DNA of 64,000 nucleotides from JAHEKO01 sp965212505 (GTDB lineage: Bacteria > Acidobacteriota > Thermoanaerobaculia > Multivoradales > JAHEKO01): the NCBI GenBank assembly GCA_965212505.1, contig OZ243123.1:1922001-1986000 (forward strand), in the 5' to 3' direction. The notes below the pieces were generated by a model that did no database searches, had not been told where the DNA came from, and saw only the letters and a program-made list of their open reading frames with translations. This document shows positions 1-7,749 of this stretch, piece by piece (positions within the stretch are counted from its first letter, which is position 1; every line of letters starts with the position of its first letter). Both the position numbers and the translations under genes were made by a program.

Positions 1-1
1 G

Positions 2-313
2 GAAGTGGTGGACCCCGAAGTCGTGATCTTCGAGTCCGGCGGCGCAGAACTTTCGCGCGACGAGTACGCCTCCCATCACCTCGAGGCAGATATGGCCTTC
101 TCTGCGGCCACGATGAGGACCGTCGTCGAACAAAAGGAGGACCATGCGGGGGATACCGCCTGGGTGCTCACTCGGTCGGAGACCCAGGGCACGTTTCGAG
201 ACAAGGAGATCGACAGCTTCGGAACGGAGACGGTTGTTCTTCGGCGCGGCGAGCACGGCTGGAGGATCGTCCACATCCATTGGTCATCGCGGCCACGACC
301 TGAGTCGCCCTAG
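2..313 (+). CDS. SnoaL/DUF4440-like protein, 5' partial
   Basis: The reading frame is open from the window edge, so the true start lies to the left. The visible ~103 residues end in a pattern typical of the NTF2-like DUF4440/SnoaL fold: a central stretch of beta-strand-like residues and a C-terminal W-R-I-V-H-I-H-W-S-S-R strand, where such proteins usually read W-x-I-x-x-x-H-x-S. These small alpha+beta barrels bind or turn over small molecules, and a function cannot be given from the sequence alone. The next gene follows after 84 nt on the same strand. Confidence 0.55.
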   Translation, partial: EVVDPEVVIFESGGAELSRDEYASHHLEADMAFSAATMRTVVEQKEDHAGDTAWVLTRSETQGTFRDKEIDSFGTETVVLRRGEHGWRIVHIHWSSRPRPESP

Positions 314-397
314 GACGGCCGTAGCGAGATGGGTTCCCGCTGCGCGCCGTTGGGTGCGCGAGAGCGACCGTCGGCGATAGGCTTCGTGAAGGTCACT

Positions 398-970
398 ATG
401 CATCCTGCCGAAACCAATCCCACTGTTCCGATACAAGCGCTCGTGGAGAGCCAGGAGCAATTCCTGAACTTCCTCGAGCGCCGTGTCGACGGCCGCGACA
501 CAGCGCGAGATATCCTGCAGAGCGCCTACTTAACCGGGCTCGAACGGGAGGGCACACTAAGAGACCAGGACAAGGTCGTGCCCTGGTTCTATCGGCTGCT
601 GCGCAATGCGGTGATCGATCACTACCGGCATGCAGGTGCTGAGAAGCGAGCCCTCGAGAGATTCGGCTTCGAGCAAGCCGCCTCGAGCCAGCTCGAACCG
701 GAGCTCGAGAGCGAGATCTGCACTTGTATCTCGGGGCTGATTCCTGTCCTACGCCCCGAGTACCAGCAACTCATCCACGAGATCGATCTCGGCGGGGAGG
801 AGATCGCGAAGGTCGCCGGTAGACTCGGAATCACCGCGAACAACGCCCGCGTCCGCCTGTTTCGCGCGCGGCGGGCTCTCCGGCGAGCGCTGATCGAGAG
901 CTGCGGGGTGTGTGCGGAGCACGCCTGCCTGGACTGCGACTGCAGGGCTGCACGGCGAACCGAACCATGA
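398..970 (+). CDS. CorE-like (ECF44-type) metal-responsive RNA polymerase sigma factor
   Basis: This is a 190-residue ECF sigma factor. Region 2 lies around residues 20-85 (PWFYRLLRNAVIDHYR) and region 4 around 115-165 (EEIAKVAGRLGITANNARVRLFRARRALR). It carries the two marks of CorE-type factors: a C-T-C motif at 108-110 in the linker between regions 2 and 4, and a C-terminal Cys-rich tail with C169, C172, H175, C177, C180 and C182. In the characterised family (Myxococcus CorE and CorE2) these cysteines bind copper or cadmium and switch the factor without an anti-sigma. ATG 398 is preferred over the in-frame start at 329 because GAAGG lies about 6 nt upstream. The stop overlaps the next start (ATGA), so the two genes are coupled. 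The sigma call is secure; the metal sensed is inferred. Confidence 0.82.
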   Translation: MHPAETNPTVPIQALVESQEQFLNFLERRVDGRDTARDILQSAYLTGLEREGTLRDQDKVVPWFYRLLRNAVIDHYRHAGAEKRALERFGFEQAASSQLEPELESEICTCISGLIPVLRPEYQQLIHEIDLGGEEIAKVAGRLGITANNARVRLFRARRALRRALIESCGVCAEHACLDCDCRAARRTEP

Positions 971-1500
971 CCGACCGGGCGCGGGGCGAGCTGGTTCTCT
1001 GGATTCCCGTCGCCGCAGCGACGGCTAGTCTGGCTTGGATCGTACCGGAGCTCCCGCTGGTCCATCTCGACGACCCGAGCCACTGGGGAGTAATCGGTTA
1101 TCTCGGTTTTGTGGGGATCCTGGCTCGTCGCGTGACGGTAGGCCGCCTCGGCCTACCCAGGAGCCTGTTGGCTCTGTTTCTTGCGGGGATGCCGCTGATC
1201 TACGTCGCGAACTGGGTGCGATTCGGCGGCACCACGGGTTGGCTCGTCGTCGAGCTCCTTGGCTTGGTCCTGTTCAGCGTCATTGCGTGGCTTGGCCGGT
1301 CCCGCGCCGCATGGTGGCTTGCCGCTGGTGTGGCGGGCCACGCCTTGTGGGACGCGGGGCACTTGGGAGGCCCGTCCTTTGTTCCGGACTGGTACGCAAC
1401 TGGCTGCGCAATCGTCGACATCGCGCTCGGGGGATTAACGGCCGGCATCTTCCTTTCGAGTACCAAGTCCGGCGCCGGGCGACAGAGAGCTTCAGGCTAG
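967..1500 (+). CDS. Hypothetical multi-pass membrane protein coupled to the sigma factor
   Basis: The protein has 177 residues and about six hydrophobic segments (from residues ~8-25 to ~150-168) with few charged residues between them. A conserved-looking H-A-L-W-D-A-G-H patch (H-x3-D-x2-H) lies in the fourth segment and could hold a metal or cofactor, but no named family can be given with confidence. Its ATG overlaps the sigma factor stop by 4 nt, so it is co-translated and may be controlled by, or help, that metal-responsive factor. Its end overlaps the convergent BlaI-type gene by 4 nt. Confidence 0.7.
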   Translation: MTDRARGELVLWIPVAAATASLAWIVPELPLVHLDDPSHWGVIGYLGFVGILARRVTVGRLGLPRSLLALFLAGMPLIYVANWVRFGGTTGWLVVELLGLVLFSVIAWLGRSRAAWWLAAGVAGHALWDAGHLGGPSFVPDWYATGCAIVDIALGGLTAGIFLSSTKSGAGRQRASG

Positions 1501-1820
1501 GACTTGGCCTTCCGCTCGAGCTCTTTCCGAAGCAGCTCGAGATGCCTGGGCTCAGACCCCACAACCTCGTTCAGGAACCGCCGGATCTCCCCCCTGACCG
1601 CACGATCTTGCAGCACTGCGGGCGTGTAGTAGTTGGTGTTCCCCTCCTTCTCGACCTTGAGCCAACCCTTGTTCGCCATCCGGCTCATAAAGGTGAGGAT
1701 CGTGCGGTAGTCGCGCTTGGGCTTGTGCCGATCCTGCTTGAGGACCTGGCGCACGGTACAGCGCTCTAAGCGCCAGCAGATCCGCATGAGTCCCCATTCT
1801 GAGTGGGAGAGTCGTTCCAT
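1497..1820 (-). CDS. BlaI/MecI/CopY-family transcriptional repressor
   Basis: The protein has 107 residues. A winged helix runs from M-E-R-L-S-H-S-E-W-G-L-M through K-R-D-Y-R-T-I-L-T-F-M-S-R-M-A-N-K-G-W-L, the usual BlaI/CopY arrangement of recognition helix and wing, followed by a C-terminal helix for dimerisation (residues ~75-107). The family represses by binding TACA-N2-TGTA-like boxes and is released by proteolysis or metal. No BlaR1-type peptidase lies next to it. The longer frame upstream of ATG 1820 is not needed. A box at 1895-1912 in its own upstream region recurs at the trbB promoter and the ssb/druA spacer, so this protein is the likely master regulator of the conjugative element. 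The family call is firm; the regulon is inferred. Confidence 0.82.
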   Translation of the reverse strand: MERLSHSEWGLMRICWRLERCTVRQVLKQDRHKPKRDYRTILTFMSRMANKGWLKVEKEGNTNYYTPAVLQDRAVRGEIRRFLNEVVGSEPRHLELLRKELERKAKS

Positions 1821-1894
1821 TCCTGTCTTCCTCGTCGGCGAGCTTGAGGCGGCGCAGGATTCGGCAGCCTCGCGGGTTTCAAGAGGCAGAAGTG

Positions 1895-1912
1895 TACCAC
1901 CTCTGTAGGAGA
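1895..1912. promoter_or_regulatory. CopY/BlaI-like operator, copy 1
   Basis: The site reads TACCAC-ctct-GTAGGAGA and contains CACC-N2-TGTA, close to the TACA-N2-TGTA box of this repressor family. It lies about 75 nt upstream of the repressor start at 1820. Read on the minus strand it is followed directly by TACACT, a plausible -10 element, which would fit autoregulation. Confidence 0.5.
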
Positions 1913-2020
1913 GTTGAGTTCGCACGGTACGGACCGTGGATGGGTTGGCCGCGGACCGGGACGCCCGTGTCCTCAAGTGTGATCGTGTTAGCTCCCCTTT
2001 TCCGCGATTGGAGTAGGCCC

Positions 2021-2236
2021 ATGAAGCGGAGAGAGACGAAACCGGGTAAGCAAGGCGACCGACTCCTGATCGAGGAGCTCCCGCCGTGGGAAGGCCCCGA
2101 GGGAACGCTCTTTCTCTACAGCGAGCCGGAACGCAAGTGGTACATCTCGGCTGCGGACGGAAGCGAAGCGCTAGTTCCGGCACGGGACTTGCGGTGTTTT
2201 GTCGACAAGTGTCTTGCGGCCAGGAGGTCTCGCTGA
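2021..2236 (+). CDS. Small hypothetical protein (71 aa)
   Basis: The frame opens at ATG 2021 and encodes a charged N-terminus (M-K-R-R-E-T-K-P-G-K-Q-G-D) followed by a compact beta-rich stretch containing E-L-P-P-W-E-G-P-E-G-T-L-F-L-Y and K-W-Y-I-S-A-A-D-G, then a helical end with two cysteines (C61, C66). The residue pattern looks like real protein rather than a chance frame. An in-frame extension back to 1844 exists but runs through the likely promoter region. The family is not recognised. It lies between the repressor and the sigma-kinase pair. Confidence 0.45.
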   Translation: MKRRETKPGKQGDRLLIEELPPWEGPEGTLFLYSEPERKWYISAADGSEALVPARDLRCFVDKCLAARRSR

Positions 2237-2332
2237 TTCGCCGGAAGGCGGATCGTGAGGCTGGCGCCGTCAGTAACGCGGTTGGAGTGCCACTGGCCGA
2301 CTGTACGCCGGGCGATGCTGTCGCTCGGTTGA

Positions 2333-2920
2333 ATGCGAGCCGATGTGATGAGACCCGCCCCCTCTCCCGATGTCACGGATCTCCTCACTGCGTGGAGAGA
2401 AGGCGATCGCTCGGCGATGGAGGAGCTTGTCGAGGCCGTCTACGGCGAGCTGCACCGGATCGCGTCGATTCAGCTGAACAACGAGCGATCCGGGCACACG
2501 CTCCAGACCACGGGCCTTGTCCACGAGGCCTACCTCCGTCTGGTGGATCAGCGGAGAGCCAGGTGGCACAGCCGGCTCCACTTCTTCGCCGTCGCCTCGA
2601 AGGTGATGCGGCGAATCCTCATCGATCATGCGCGCAAACGAAACAGCCAGAAGCGTGGCGGAGGTCTTCGTGTGGTGTCCCTGAGCTCAGGGGTCGACGC
2701 CTGGGTGGATCGACCCGCAGAACTTCTCGAGGTGGATGAGGCCGTGGACAGGCTGAAAAGCGTTGATACAGACCTTAGCCAAGTCGTCGAACTCCGCTTC
2801 TTCGGCGGTTTCAACAACCACGAGATAGCCGAGTACCTGGGGATCTCGGCCCCCACGGTCGTCCGTCGCTGGCGGGCCGCCCGGGCCTGGCTCTACCAGC
2901 ACTTGAACGGAGGTACGTAG
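2333..2920 (+). CDS. ECF-like sigma factor, TIGR02999 (Sig-70 X6) family
   Basis: The protein has 195 residues, or 190 if ATG 2348 is used. It has the hallmarks of the Acidobacteria/Planctomycetes-rich TIGR02999 group: L-L-T-A-W-R-E-G-D-R-S-A near the N-terminus, L-V-H-E-A-Y-L-R-L-V, F-F-A-V-A-S-K-V-M-R-R-I-L-I-D-H-A-R in region 2, and V-V-E-L-R-F-F-G-G-F-N-N-H-E-I-A-E-Y-L in region 4. These factors are usually encoded next to a Ser/Thr kinase, and here the kinase ATG follows the stop by 1 nt, forming a two-gene operon. No clear Shine-Dalgarno sequence precedes either start. Confidence 0.88.
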   Translation: MRADVMRPAPSPDVTDLLTAWREGDRSAMEELVEAVYGELHRIASIQLNNERSGHTLQTTGLVHEAYLRLVDQRRARWHSRLHFFAVASKVMRRILIDHARKRNSQKRGGGLRVVSLSSGVDAWVDRPAELLEVDEAVDRLKSVDTDLSQVVELRFFGGFNNHEIAEYLGISAPTVVRRWRAARAWLYQHLNGGT

Positions 2921-2921
2921 C

Positions 2922-5000
2922 ATGGACAAGTCCCTGTGGCGAACAGCATGCGAGGAGTTTCTCCAGATCTCCGACCTTCCTGTCGATCAGCGTGGCTCGT
3001 ACCTTGGCTGCTTGGAGCCGGCTCTCCGCCGCGGTGTCGAGTCGCTCCTCGCCGCTGACGCTGAGGCGGAGGGGTTTCTCGACGAGCCCGCGTGCCCGAG
3101 GCACGTGACCGAGTCGTTGAAGGCCGCGGCTCGCGTCGCGCCCGAGCTACGGCTGGGTCCATACCACCTCGAACGCGAGCTTAGCCAGAGCCGCATGAGC
3201 CGTGTGTTCCTGGCGCGCCGTGACGACGGCGAGTACGAGAAGGAGGTCGCCGTCAAGGTGATCTCCTATGAGGCGGCCTCCGAAGACCTACTGGAGCGGT
3301 TCCGTCGGGAGCGACAGATCCTGGCGACTCTGGACCACCCGAACATCGCGCGGCTCCTGGACGGGGGTACTGCTGGAGACGGCTTGCCCTATCTCGTCAT
3401 GGAGTATGTCGAGGGAACGCCGATCGACGAGTACTGTGATCATGGAAGACTCTCGATCCGGCGCCGGATCGAGCTCTTCCTCGAAGTCTGCTCGACGGTT
3501 GAGTACGCACACGAGCGGAACGTAGTCCATCGTGATCTCAAGGCGTCGAACATCCTCGTTTCCGGAGACGGCTCACCGAAGCTCCTCGACTTCGGTATCG
3601 CCAAGCTTCTGCGGCCCGTAGGCAAAGCGAAGGGAGAGGTGACCTCGCCGGGTGCTCCTCCCATGACGCCCTACTACGCTAGCCCAGAACAGATCGTCGG
3701 GGAGCCCATAACGCTGGCCACCGACACCTACTCGCTTGGTGTCCTGCTTTTCAAGTTGCTGTCCGGCCGGTTCCCTTATCGGTTTCCGGAGCCCACTCCG
3801 GATGCGGTCAAGGACGCTGTCCTTCATCAAGATGCGCTAGGCCTGGCAACCGCGTTCGCAGGCTGCGGCCAGAGAGAACTGGACGGGCGGGCCGCCACTC
3901 TGTCACCTGAGGCCGTGAGCCGAGACCGCCGCACGACTCCTGCCGCGCTTCGTCGGGAGCTTGGAGGCGAACTGGAGGACATCGTGCGGATGGCGCTCTA
4001 CAAAGAGCCGGATCGCCGCTACCCACGAGTCGGAGACCTGGCGGACGACCTACATCGCTACCTCGCGGATCGACCCGTGGCGGCCAGAGGAAATGGTGTC
4101 GCGTACCGATCGCGGAAGTTCCTCACGAGAAACTGGCAAAGGACCGGGATTGCGGTGCTTCTCGCGTGGGCGGTGCTCGCCCTGGGTGCGCTGTCTCACC
4201 AGTCGAAACAGTTGGCTGAAGAGCGCGACCAGCTGGCCCGCAAACAAGCGGAAGCGGAGACCGTGGTCACTTTCCTCGAAGGCATGTTCAAGCTCCCTAA
4301 GGGGCAGCGGGGGCGAGGGCGAAAGATCCAAGCTGGTCAGCTCCTCGAGATGGGAGCGCGCAGAGCTGTTCAGAATGTGGATCACGATCCTGAAGTGCAG
4401 GCGAGGCTTGTCTCATCCATCGGCGGAATGTACGCGGACCTGGGACTCATTGCTGAAGCAGATCAGTGGATGAGAGTAGCCAACCGGAGGCTCGAGAACG
4501 CTGAAGGGGATGCTCTGCTCCTCGCTTCGGGGGACGGTCGTGGTGACAGCCCCCAGCCGACCCGGTATCGAGGCTTGGAGGTGCACGCCGTACCGTTGAG
4601 CTTGCCCGACACGCCTCGAGTCAGCGCGTCCGGCGCGCCCTCTCTGAGCGTCGCCGGGACTTGCCCTGGGGAGGTGAGCCTCAGCGTTCGCGGAGCGACG
4701 CCCGGCGGGTCGGTCCTGATCGTGGGAGCGAAAACGCCTGGCTCAGAGATGGTAGGGAAGGGGCCCTGCGCGGGGACAATGATCGGTCTCTCAGACAAGC
4801 GCGTTGCCGGGATCAGAGTCGCCGGAGCCGACGGGACTTTGCTCTTGAAGCGGCGGCTACCTCAAGGAGGATGTGCGGCCTATCTTCAGCCAGTGGACTA
4901 CACAACGTGCAAAGCCGGAAGCGTTGTGCGGATCGGACCAGCTGGTACCTCTGAAGGAGAACCTACGACCTGGGTAGCGCCAGAGCGGTCAAGACGATAG
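2922..5000 (+). CDS. Membrane Ser/Thr protein kinase with an unusual C-terminal domain
   Basis: The protein has 692 residues. The Hanks-type kinase domain spans ~78-385, with V-A-V-K (K112), H-R-D-L-K-x-S-N (D205, N210), D-F-G (223-225) and Y-A-S-P-E-Q. The nucleotide-binding glycine loop is degenerate: S-Q-S-R-M-S-R-V stands where G-x-G-x-x-G-x-V is expected. A single membrane segment lies at ~409-426, then a short helical region (~427-520) that looks like the first TPR-type helices of this kinase group. The usual long TPR tail is absent. It is replaced by a Cys-containing beta domain (~570-680; C-P-G-E-V-S-L-S-V, G-P-C-A-G-T, C-A-A-Y-L-Q, T-T-C) of a kind seen at the ends of secreted proteins. 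The kinase would signal from the membrane with this domain outside. The upstream sigma factor is its likely partner. Confidence 0.85.
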   Translation: MDKSLWRTACEEFLQISDLPVDQRGSYLGCLEPALRRGVESLLAADAEAEGFLDEPACPRHVTESLKAAARVAPELRLGPYHLERELSQSRMSRVFLARRDDGEYEKEVAVKVISYEAASEDLLERFRRERQILATLDHPNIARLLDGGTAGDGLPYLVMEYVEGTPIDEYCDHGRLSIRRRIELFLEVCSTVEYAHERNVVHRDLKASNILVSGDGSPKLLDFGIAKLLRPVGKAKGEVTSPGAPPMTPYYASPEQIVGEPITLATDTYSLGVLLFKLLSGRFPYRFPEPTPDAVKDAVLHQDALGLATAFAGCGQRELDGRAATLSPEAVSRDRRTTPAALRRELGGELEDIVRMALYKEPDRRYPRVGDLADDLHRYLADRPVAARGNGVAYRSRKFLTRNWQRTGIAVLLAWAVLALGALSHQSKQLAEERDQLARKQAEAETVVTFLEGMFKLPKGQRGRGRKIQAGQLLEMGARRAVQNVDHDPEVQARLVSSIGGMYADLGLIAEADQWMRVANRRLENAEGDALLLASGDGRGDSPQPTRYRGLEVHAVPLSLPDTPRVSASGAPSLSVAGTCPGEVSLSVRGATPGGSVLIVGAKTPGSEMVGKGPCAGTMIGLSDKRVAGIRVAGADGTLLLKRRLPQGGCAAYLQPVDYTTCKAGSVVRIGPAGTSEGEPTTWVAPERSRR

Positions 5001-5057
5001 GTCTCAGCGCGAGGAATCCGTTGCCTCAGAGTTCCTGACGAGGTGTACTAGCGTAGG

Positions 5058-5576
5058 CTACCAACCGCCGCGCTGCCGGAGTGAGATCCAGCGATCTTTC
5101 GAGCCGAGGATGATGTGGTCGACCAGCCGGATCCCGACGACGTCGCCAGCCTCGGCAAGACGCCGTGTGAAGGTGAGGTCTTCGACGCTTGGGGACGGGT
5201 CGCCGGAAGGATGATTGTGTGAAAGAACGACTCCCGCGGCGTTGGTCAGGAGCGCCATCTGCAGGATTCCACGGGGCTCGCATGCGGCTCGGTTCAGCGT
5301 GCCGATGTAGGCGATCTGCCAGGCGATCAGGCGATTCCGCGTGTCGAGATAGACGGCCGCCATGACCTCCTGAGGCCGGTCGTTGAGCTGCTCTTGGAGA
5401 AAACGCGCTACGGCTTCCGGGTGGGAGAGCGACAGGTCTCCGTAGGCCGTGTCTTCCTCGCGGACTAGAGCTAGCCGGTACCGGGCCACCGAGTCGAGCT
5501 TGGTTGAGCTCGAAGCCCGCCGGGCTCTCTTCCTCGTGGGCTTTCCGGTCTTCCTCTCTCTTGCTTGGCTTGTCAT
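5058..5576 (-). CDS. radC: RadC-family JAB/MPN domain protein
   Basis: The protein has 172 residues. A Lys/Arg-rich N-terminus (~1-28) is followed by the RadC domain with the JAMM metal motif H-N-H-P-S-G-D-P-S-P-S-x-x-D at about 118-131 and the matching upstream L-D-T-R-N-R-L. RadC proteins are common on conjugative elements and phages, where they are linked to DNA processing; their exact activity is not settled. The gene is convergent with the kinase gene and 57 bp from it. It is the first clearly element-like gene from the left, with the NYN gene and the trb operon following on the same strand. Confidence 0.85.
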   Translation of the reverse strand: MTSQARERKTGKPTRKRARRASSSTKLDSVARYRLALVREEDTAYGDLSLSHPEAVARFLQEQLNDRPQEVMAAVYLDTRNRLIAWQIAYIGTLNRAACEPRGILQMALLTNAAGVVLSHNHPSGDPSPSVEDLTFTRRLAEAGDVVGIRLVDHIILGSKDRWISLRQRGGW

Positions 5577-5808
5577 CTGCGTCTCCTCGTCTCGGTCTCG
5601 TTTGCTCCTTCACCCGGAGCTGAGGAGCAACGAGGCCGAGCGGGGTGCGGCGCGAGCGCAGCCGATCTCTCGCGCGAGGAGCACCTAGCGGAGGACGTGA
5701 CAGCTCCGCTGGCGGGGCCGAGGCGGCGACGACGAGCTCAGCTAGAGGTCGTCAGAGTGACTGACTGGCAGAGCAAGAAAGGATAGACGGAGGCGACGGA
5801 GGGGAGTC

Positions 5809-6387
5809 CTAGGGCTTCCTCTTGGGCCGGTAGTCGCGGCTGTCTAGACACGCGTCGTACGTCTCGCGGCCGATCCGGATCCAGTCGGTGCGGTCGATTC
5901 CACGCCGGTTCTCGGAGTTGGAGCTGACCGGAAACGCGGACGCCAGTTTGATGAAACGCCGCTGATCGCGTGCGATCCGGAGCACGTCATCCACGAGCTC
6001 TGTGAGGTCCTGATCCTGGCTGAAGAAGACGGCTACGTCGTACGCCCGGTCGAGAGCCAGACGAACGGCGTCGAGGGCGATTCGAAGGTCGACCCCCTTC
6101 TCACGGCCGTAACGCGTCTCGCGCTTGAAGGTGTGGACGCCGAGCCGGCCGAGATGAGCGAGCTTGTTGTCCCAGAACCCTCGCCGCGAGTCGCTCGGGT
6201 CGTCCGGAATGCCCGTGTAGAAGCGCACCTGCTCGAGCTTCCACTCCTTCAGAACGCACACGGCTTCGGCGAGCCGGACCGGATGGTAGTTCGGATAGCC
6301 GTAGCCGAACGCTTCCTTTGCCGCTCGGAAGAGGTTCTGGCCGTCGAAGAAAGCGACCGCCCGCAGGGGTTCAGTCGGCCGAGGCAT
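5809..6387 (-). CDS. NYN-domain (PIN-like) putative ribonuclease
   Basis: The protein has 192 residues from ATG 6387 (a TTG at 6417 is possible but less likely). The NYN/LabA-like fold is marked by acidic residues at the expected strand ends: A-F-F-D-G-Q-N-L-F near the N-terminus, K-G-V-D-L-R-I-A-L-D in the middle and V-F-F-S-Q-D-Q-D-L-T-E-L toward the C-terminus. These acidic residues form the metal site of PIN-like nucleases. The gene lies between radC and the end of the trb operon, all on the minus strand. NYN proteins on mobile elements may process RNA or act as toxins or defence nucleases; nothing here decides between these. Confidence 0.8.
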   Translation of the reverse strand: MPRPTEPLRAVAFFDGQNLFRAAKEAFGYGYPNYHPVRLAEAVCVLKEWKLEQVRFYTGIPDDPSDSRRGFWDNKLAHLGRLGVHTFKRETRYGREKGVDLRIALDAVRLALDRAYDVAVFFSQDQDLTELVDDVLRIARDQRRFIKLASAFPVSSNSENRRGIDRTDWIRIGRETYDACLDSRDYRPKRKP

Positions 6388-6492
6388 GAGGAGAGGGCAA
6401 AAAATAACCCCGCCCAAGGCCTTGCGGCGTGTCGAGCGGGGAGCAGTTACAATTCAAATAATACCGCCGTTCCATAGATGTCGTCAATCCTA

Positions 6493-6518
6493 CGCGGCCG
6501 TAGGGCTCTACGGCCGCG
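6493..6518 (-). terminator. Perfect 11-bp hairpin at the end of the trb operon
   Basis: CGCGGCCGTAG and CTACGGCCGCG form a perfect 11-bp stem around a 4-nt loop. The trbI stop codon (TAG, 6508-6510) lies inside the stem. No T-run follows on the minus strand, so it is not a classic intrinsic terminator. It may act as a pause site, a Rho-linked end or an mRNA 3' stabiliser. Confidence 0.4.
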
Positions 6519-7746
6519 GGTAGGGTCCCGGAAGGACCAGGTCGGCTGTGACCTCAATGTGGAAGAGGTAGCCCGGCCGGATCTCAAGTGTAGGCTGAAT
6601 GTTGATGTTGCGCCGGGTGATCGCGGAGGTGATGTAGCCGATCTCCTGGCCCAGCGCTGCTGCCGCGATCTGGCTGGCCGAAGGAGCACCGCCGTCGGCC
6701 GATTCCTGGGGCTGGCTGAGCTGGACCCCGGCGGTCACGGCAGAGAGAAGAATGGCGCTCCCGAACGTTCGCACGAAGTGGTTGTTGACCTTGTCGCGCG
6801 CGCCGGCGACGGCCGCGAGATCGGCGCCCGGCATGCCCTGGAGGTCGAGGCTTCGACCGTCAGGGAAGATGAGCCGCGTCCAGGCCATCAGCACCCGCTT
6901 CTGTCCCCAGGCGATGCGGTTGTCGTAGGAACCGATCAAGCGAGAGCCTTGTGGGATCAGCAGGTAGCGTCCGGTGGTCGAGTCGTAGACGTTCTGGCGG
7001 ACGAGCGCCTGCGTCTGCCCGGGTAGATCCGAGTTGATACCGGCGATGAGGACCGCGGGGATGAGGGAGCCCTGCCGAAGCTCGTAGGGCGAGAGCGGCT
7101 CCTGAACGACGACCGGTAGATGGGTGGAACGCTGTTGATGCCGTGCCGCCAAAAGGAACTCGTCCTTGCGCGCGAGCAGGTTCGGATCCCCGTTCACGCT
7201 TGCGTTGTCGAAGCTATCGGAGAGCCTCGAAGGCGTGGCTTGGGCGGCCGCAAACGAATCGGACTCGGTTCGTTGGAGCTCCAGTGGGGCGCCGGCTGGG
7301 ACCTTGGCGCCAGTCAAGTCAGCGGCCGGCCGTCGCGCCTGGAAGCCCACCACCAGGACATCTGCCTCGAGCGCTCGTTGGAGATGCATCGGTACTCGGG
7401 GCAGGTCGGGGCGCCTCGTGGTCGGTGGCGTTGTTCGGCGTTGGGGCGCGACTGCCAGCGGTGGAGTTCTCGGACGGAAGAGCGGTTCGCTCGGCGCGGT
7501 CCGTGCGCTCTGACGCAGCCGCTCGATCGTTTGTGGATCGGGCCGGAAGGCGGGTGTCGGCGCTTGGGCCTCTTTCCGACCGATCGGTGGGCGGCTGCTC
7601 AGGACGAAGTACGCGGACCAGAGAACGAGGATGGCGACGATGGCGATCAGCAGGACGGCTAGGCGGTTCAGCCGCTTGACCTTGGGCTGGGGCTCGAGCT
7701 CCAGATCGGCTGGTGGTGGCGACGCTGGCTGCTTCTCGTCGGTCAT
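6508..7746 (-). CDS. trbI: TrbI/VirB10-type mating-channel protein
   Basis: The protein has 412 residues: a short cytoplasmic N-terminus, one membrane helix at ~30-50 (R-L-A-V-L-L-I-A-I-V-A-I-L-V-L-W), a long Pro-rich linker through the periplasm, and a C-terminal TrbI/VirB10 beta-barrel domain (L-I-P-Q-G-S-R-L-I-G-S-Y-D and F-P-D-G-R-S-L-D-L-Q-G-M-P-G-A-D) that reaches the outer-membrane core. In P-type secretion systems this protein spans both membranes and links the ATPases to the outer channel. It is the last gene of the trb operon, 3 nt after trbG. Confidence 0.93.
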   Translation of the reverse strand: MTDEKQPASPPPADLELEPQPKVKRLNRLAVLLIAIVAILVLWSAYFVLSSRPPIGRKEAQAPTPAFRPDPQTIERLRQSARTAPSEPLFRPRTPPLAVAPQRRTTPPTTRRPDLPRVPMHLQRALEADVLVVGFQARRPAADLTGAKVPAGAPLELQRTESDSFAAAQATPSRLSDSFDNASVNGDPNLLARKDEFLLAARHQQRSTHLPVVVQEPLSPYELRQGSLIPAVLIAGINSDLPGQTQALVRQNVYDSTTGRYLLIPQGSRLIGSYDNRIAWGQKRVLMAWTRLIFPDGRSLDLQGMPGADLAAVAGARDKVNNHFVRTFGSAILLSAVTAGVQLSQPQESADGGAPSASQIAAAALGQEIGYITSAITRRNINIQPTLEIRPGYLFHIEVTADLVLPGPYPRP

Positions 7747-7749
7747 CGC

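Noticed and set aside
5001..5057. Left boundary of the element between the kinase gene and radC
   Set aside because: No copy of the tRNA-Pro core or other direct repeat is visible there, and the operator shared with the repressor at 1497 suggests that the element continues further left.
6440..6480. AT-rich TTCAAAT...CCGCCGTTCC patch, at first glance like the tRNA T-arm at 39402
   Set aside because: Only a few short blocks match with gaps; the stem pairs of a T-arm are not kept.
6493..6518. Calling the hairpin after trbI a Rho-independent terminator with confidence
   Set aside because: No T-run follows the stem on the transcribed strand, so only a lower-confidence hairpin is reported.
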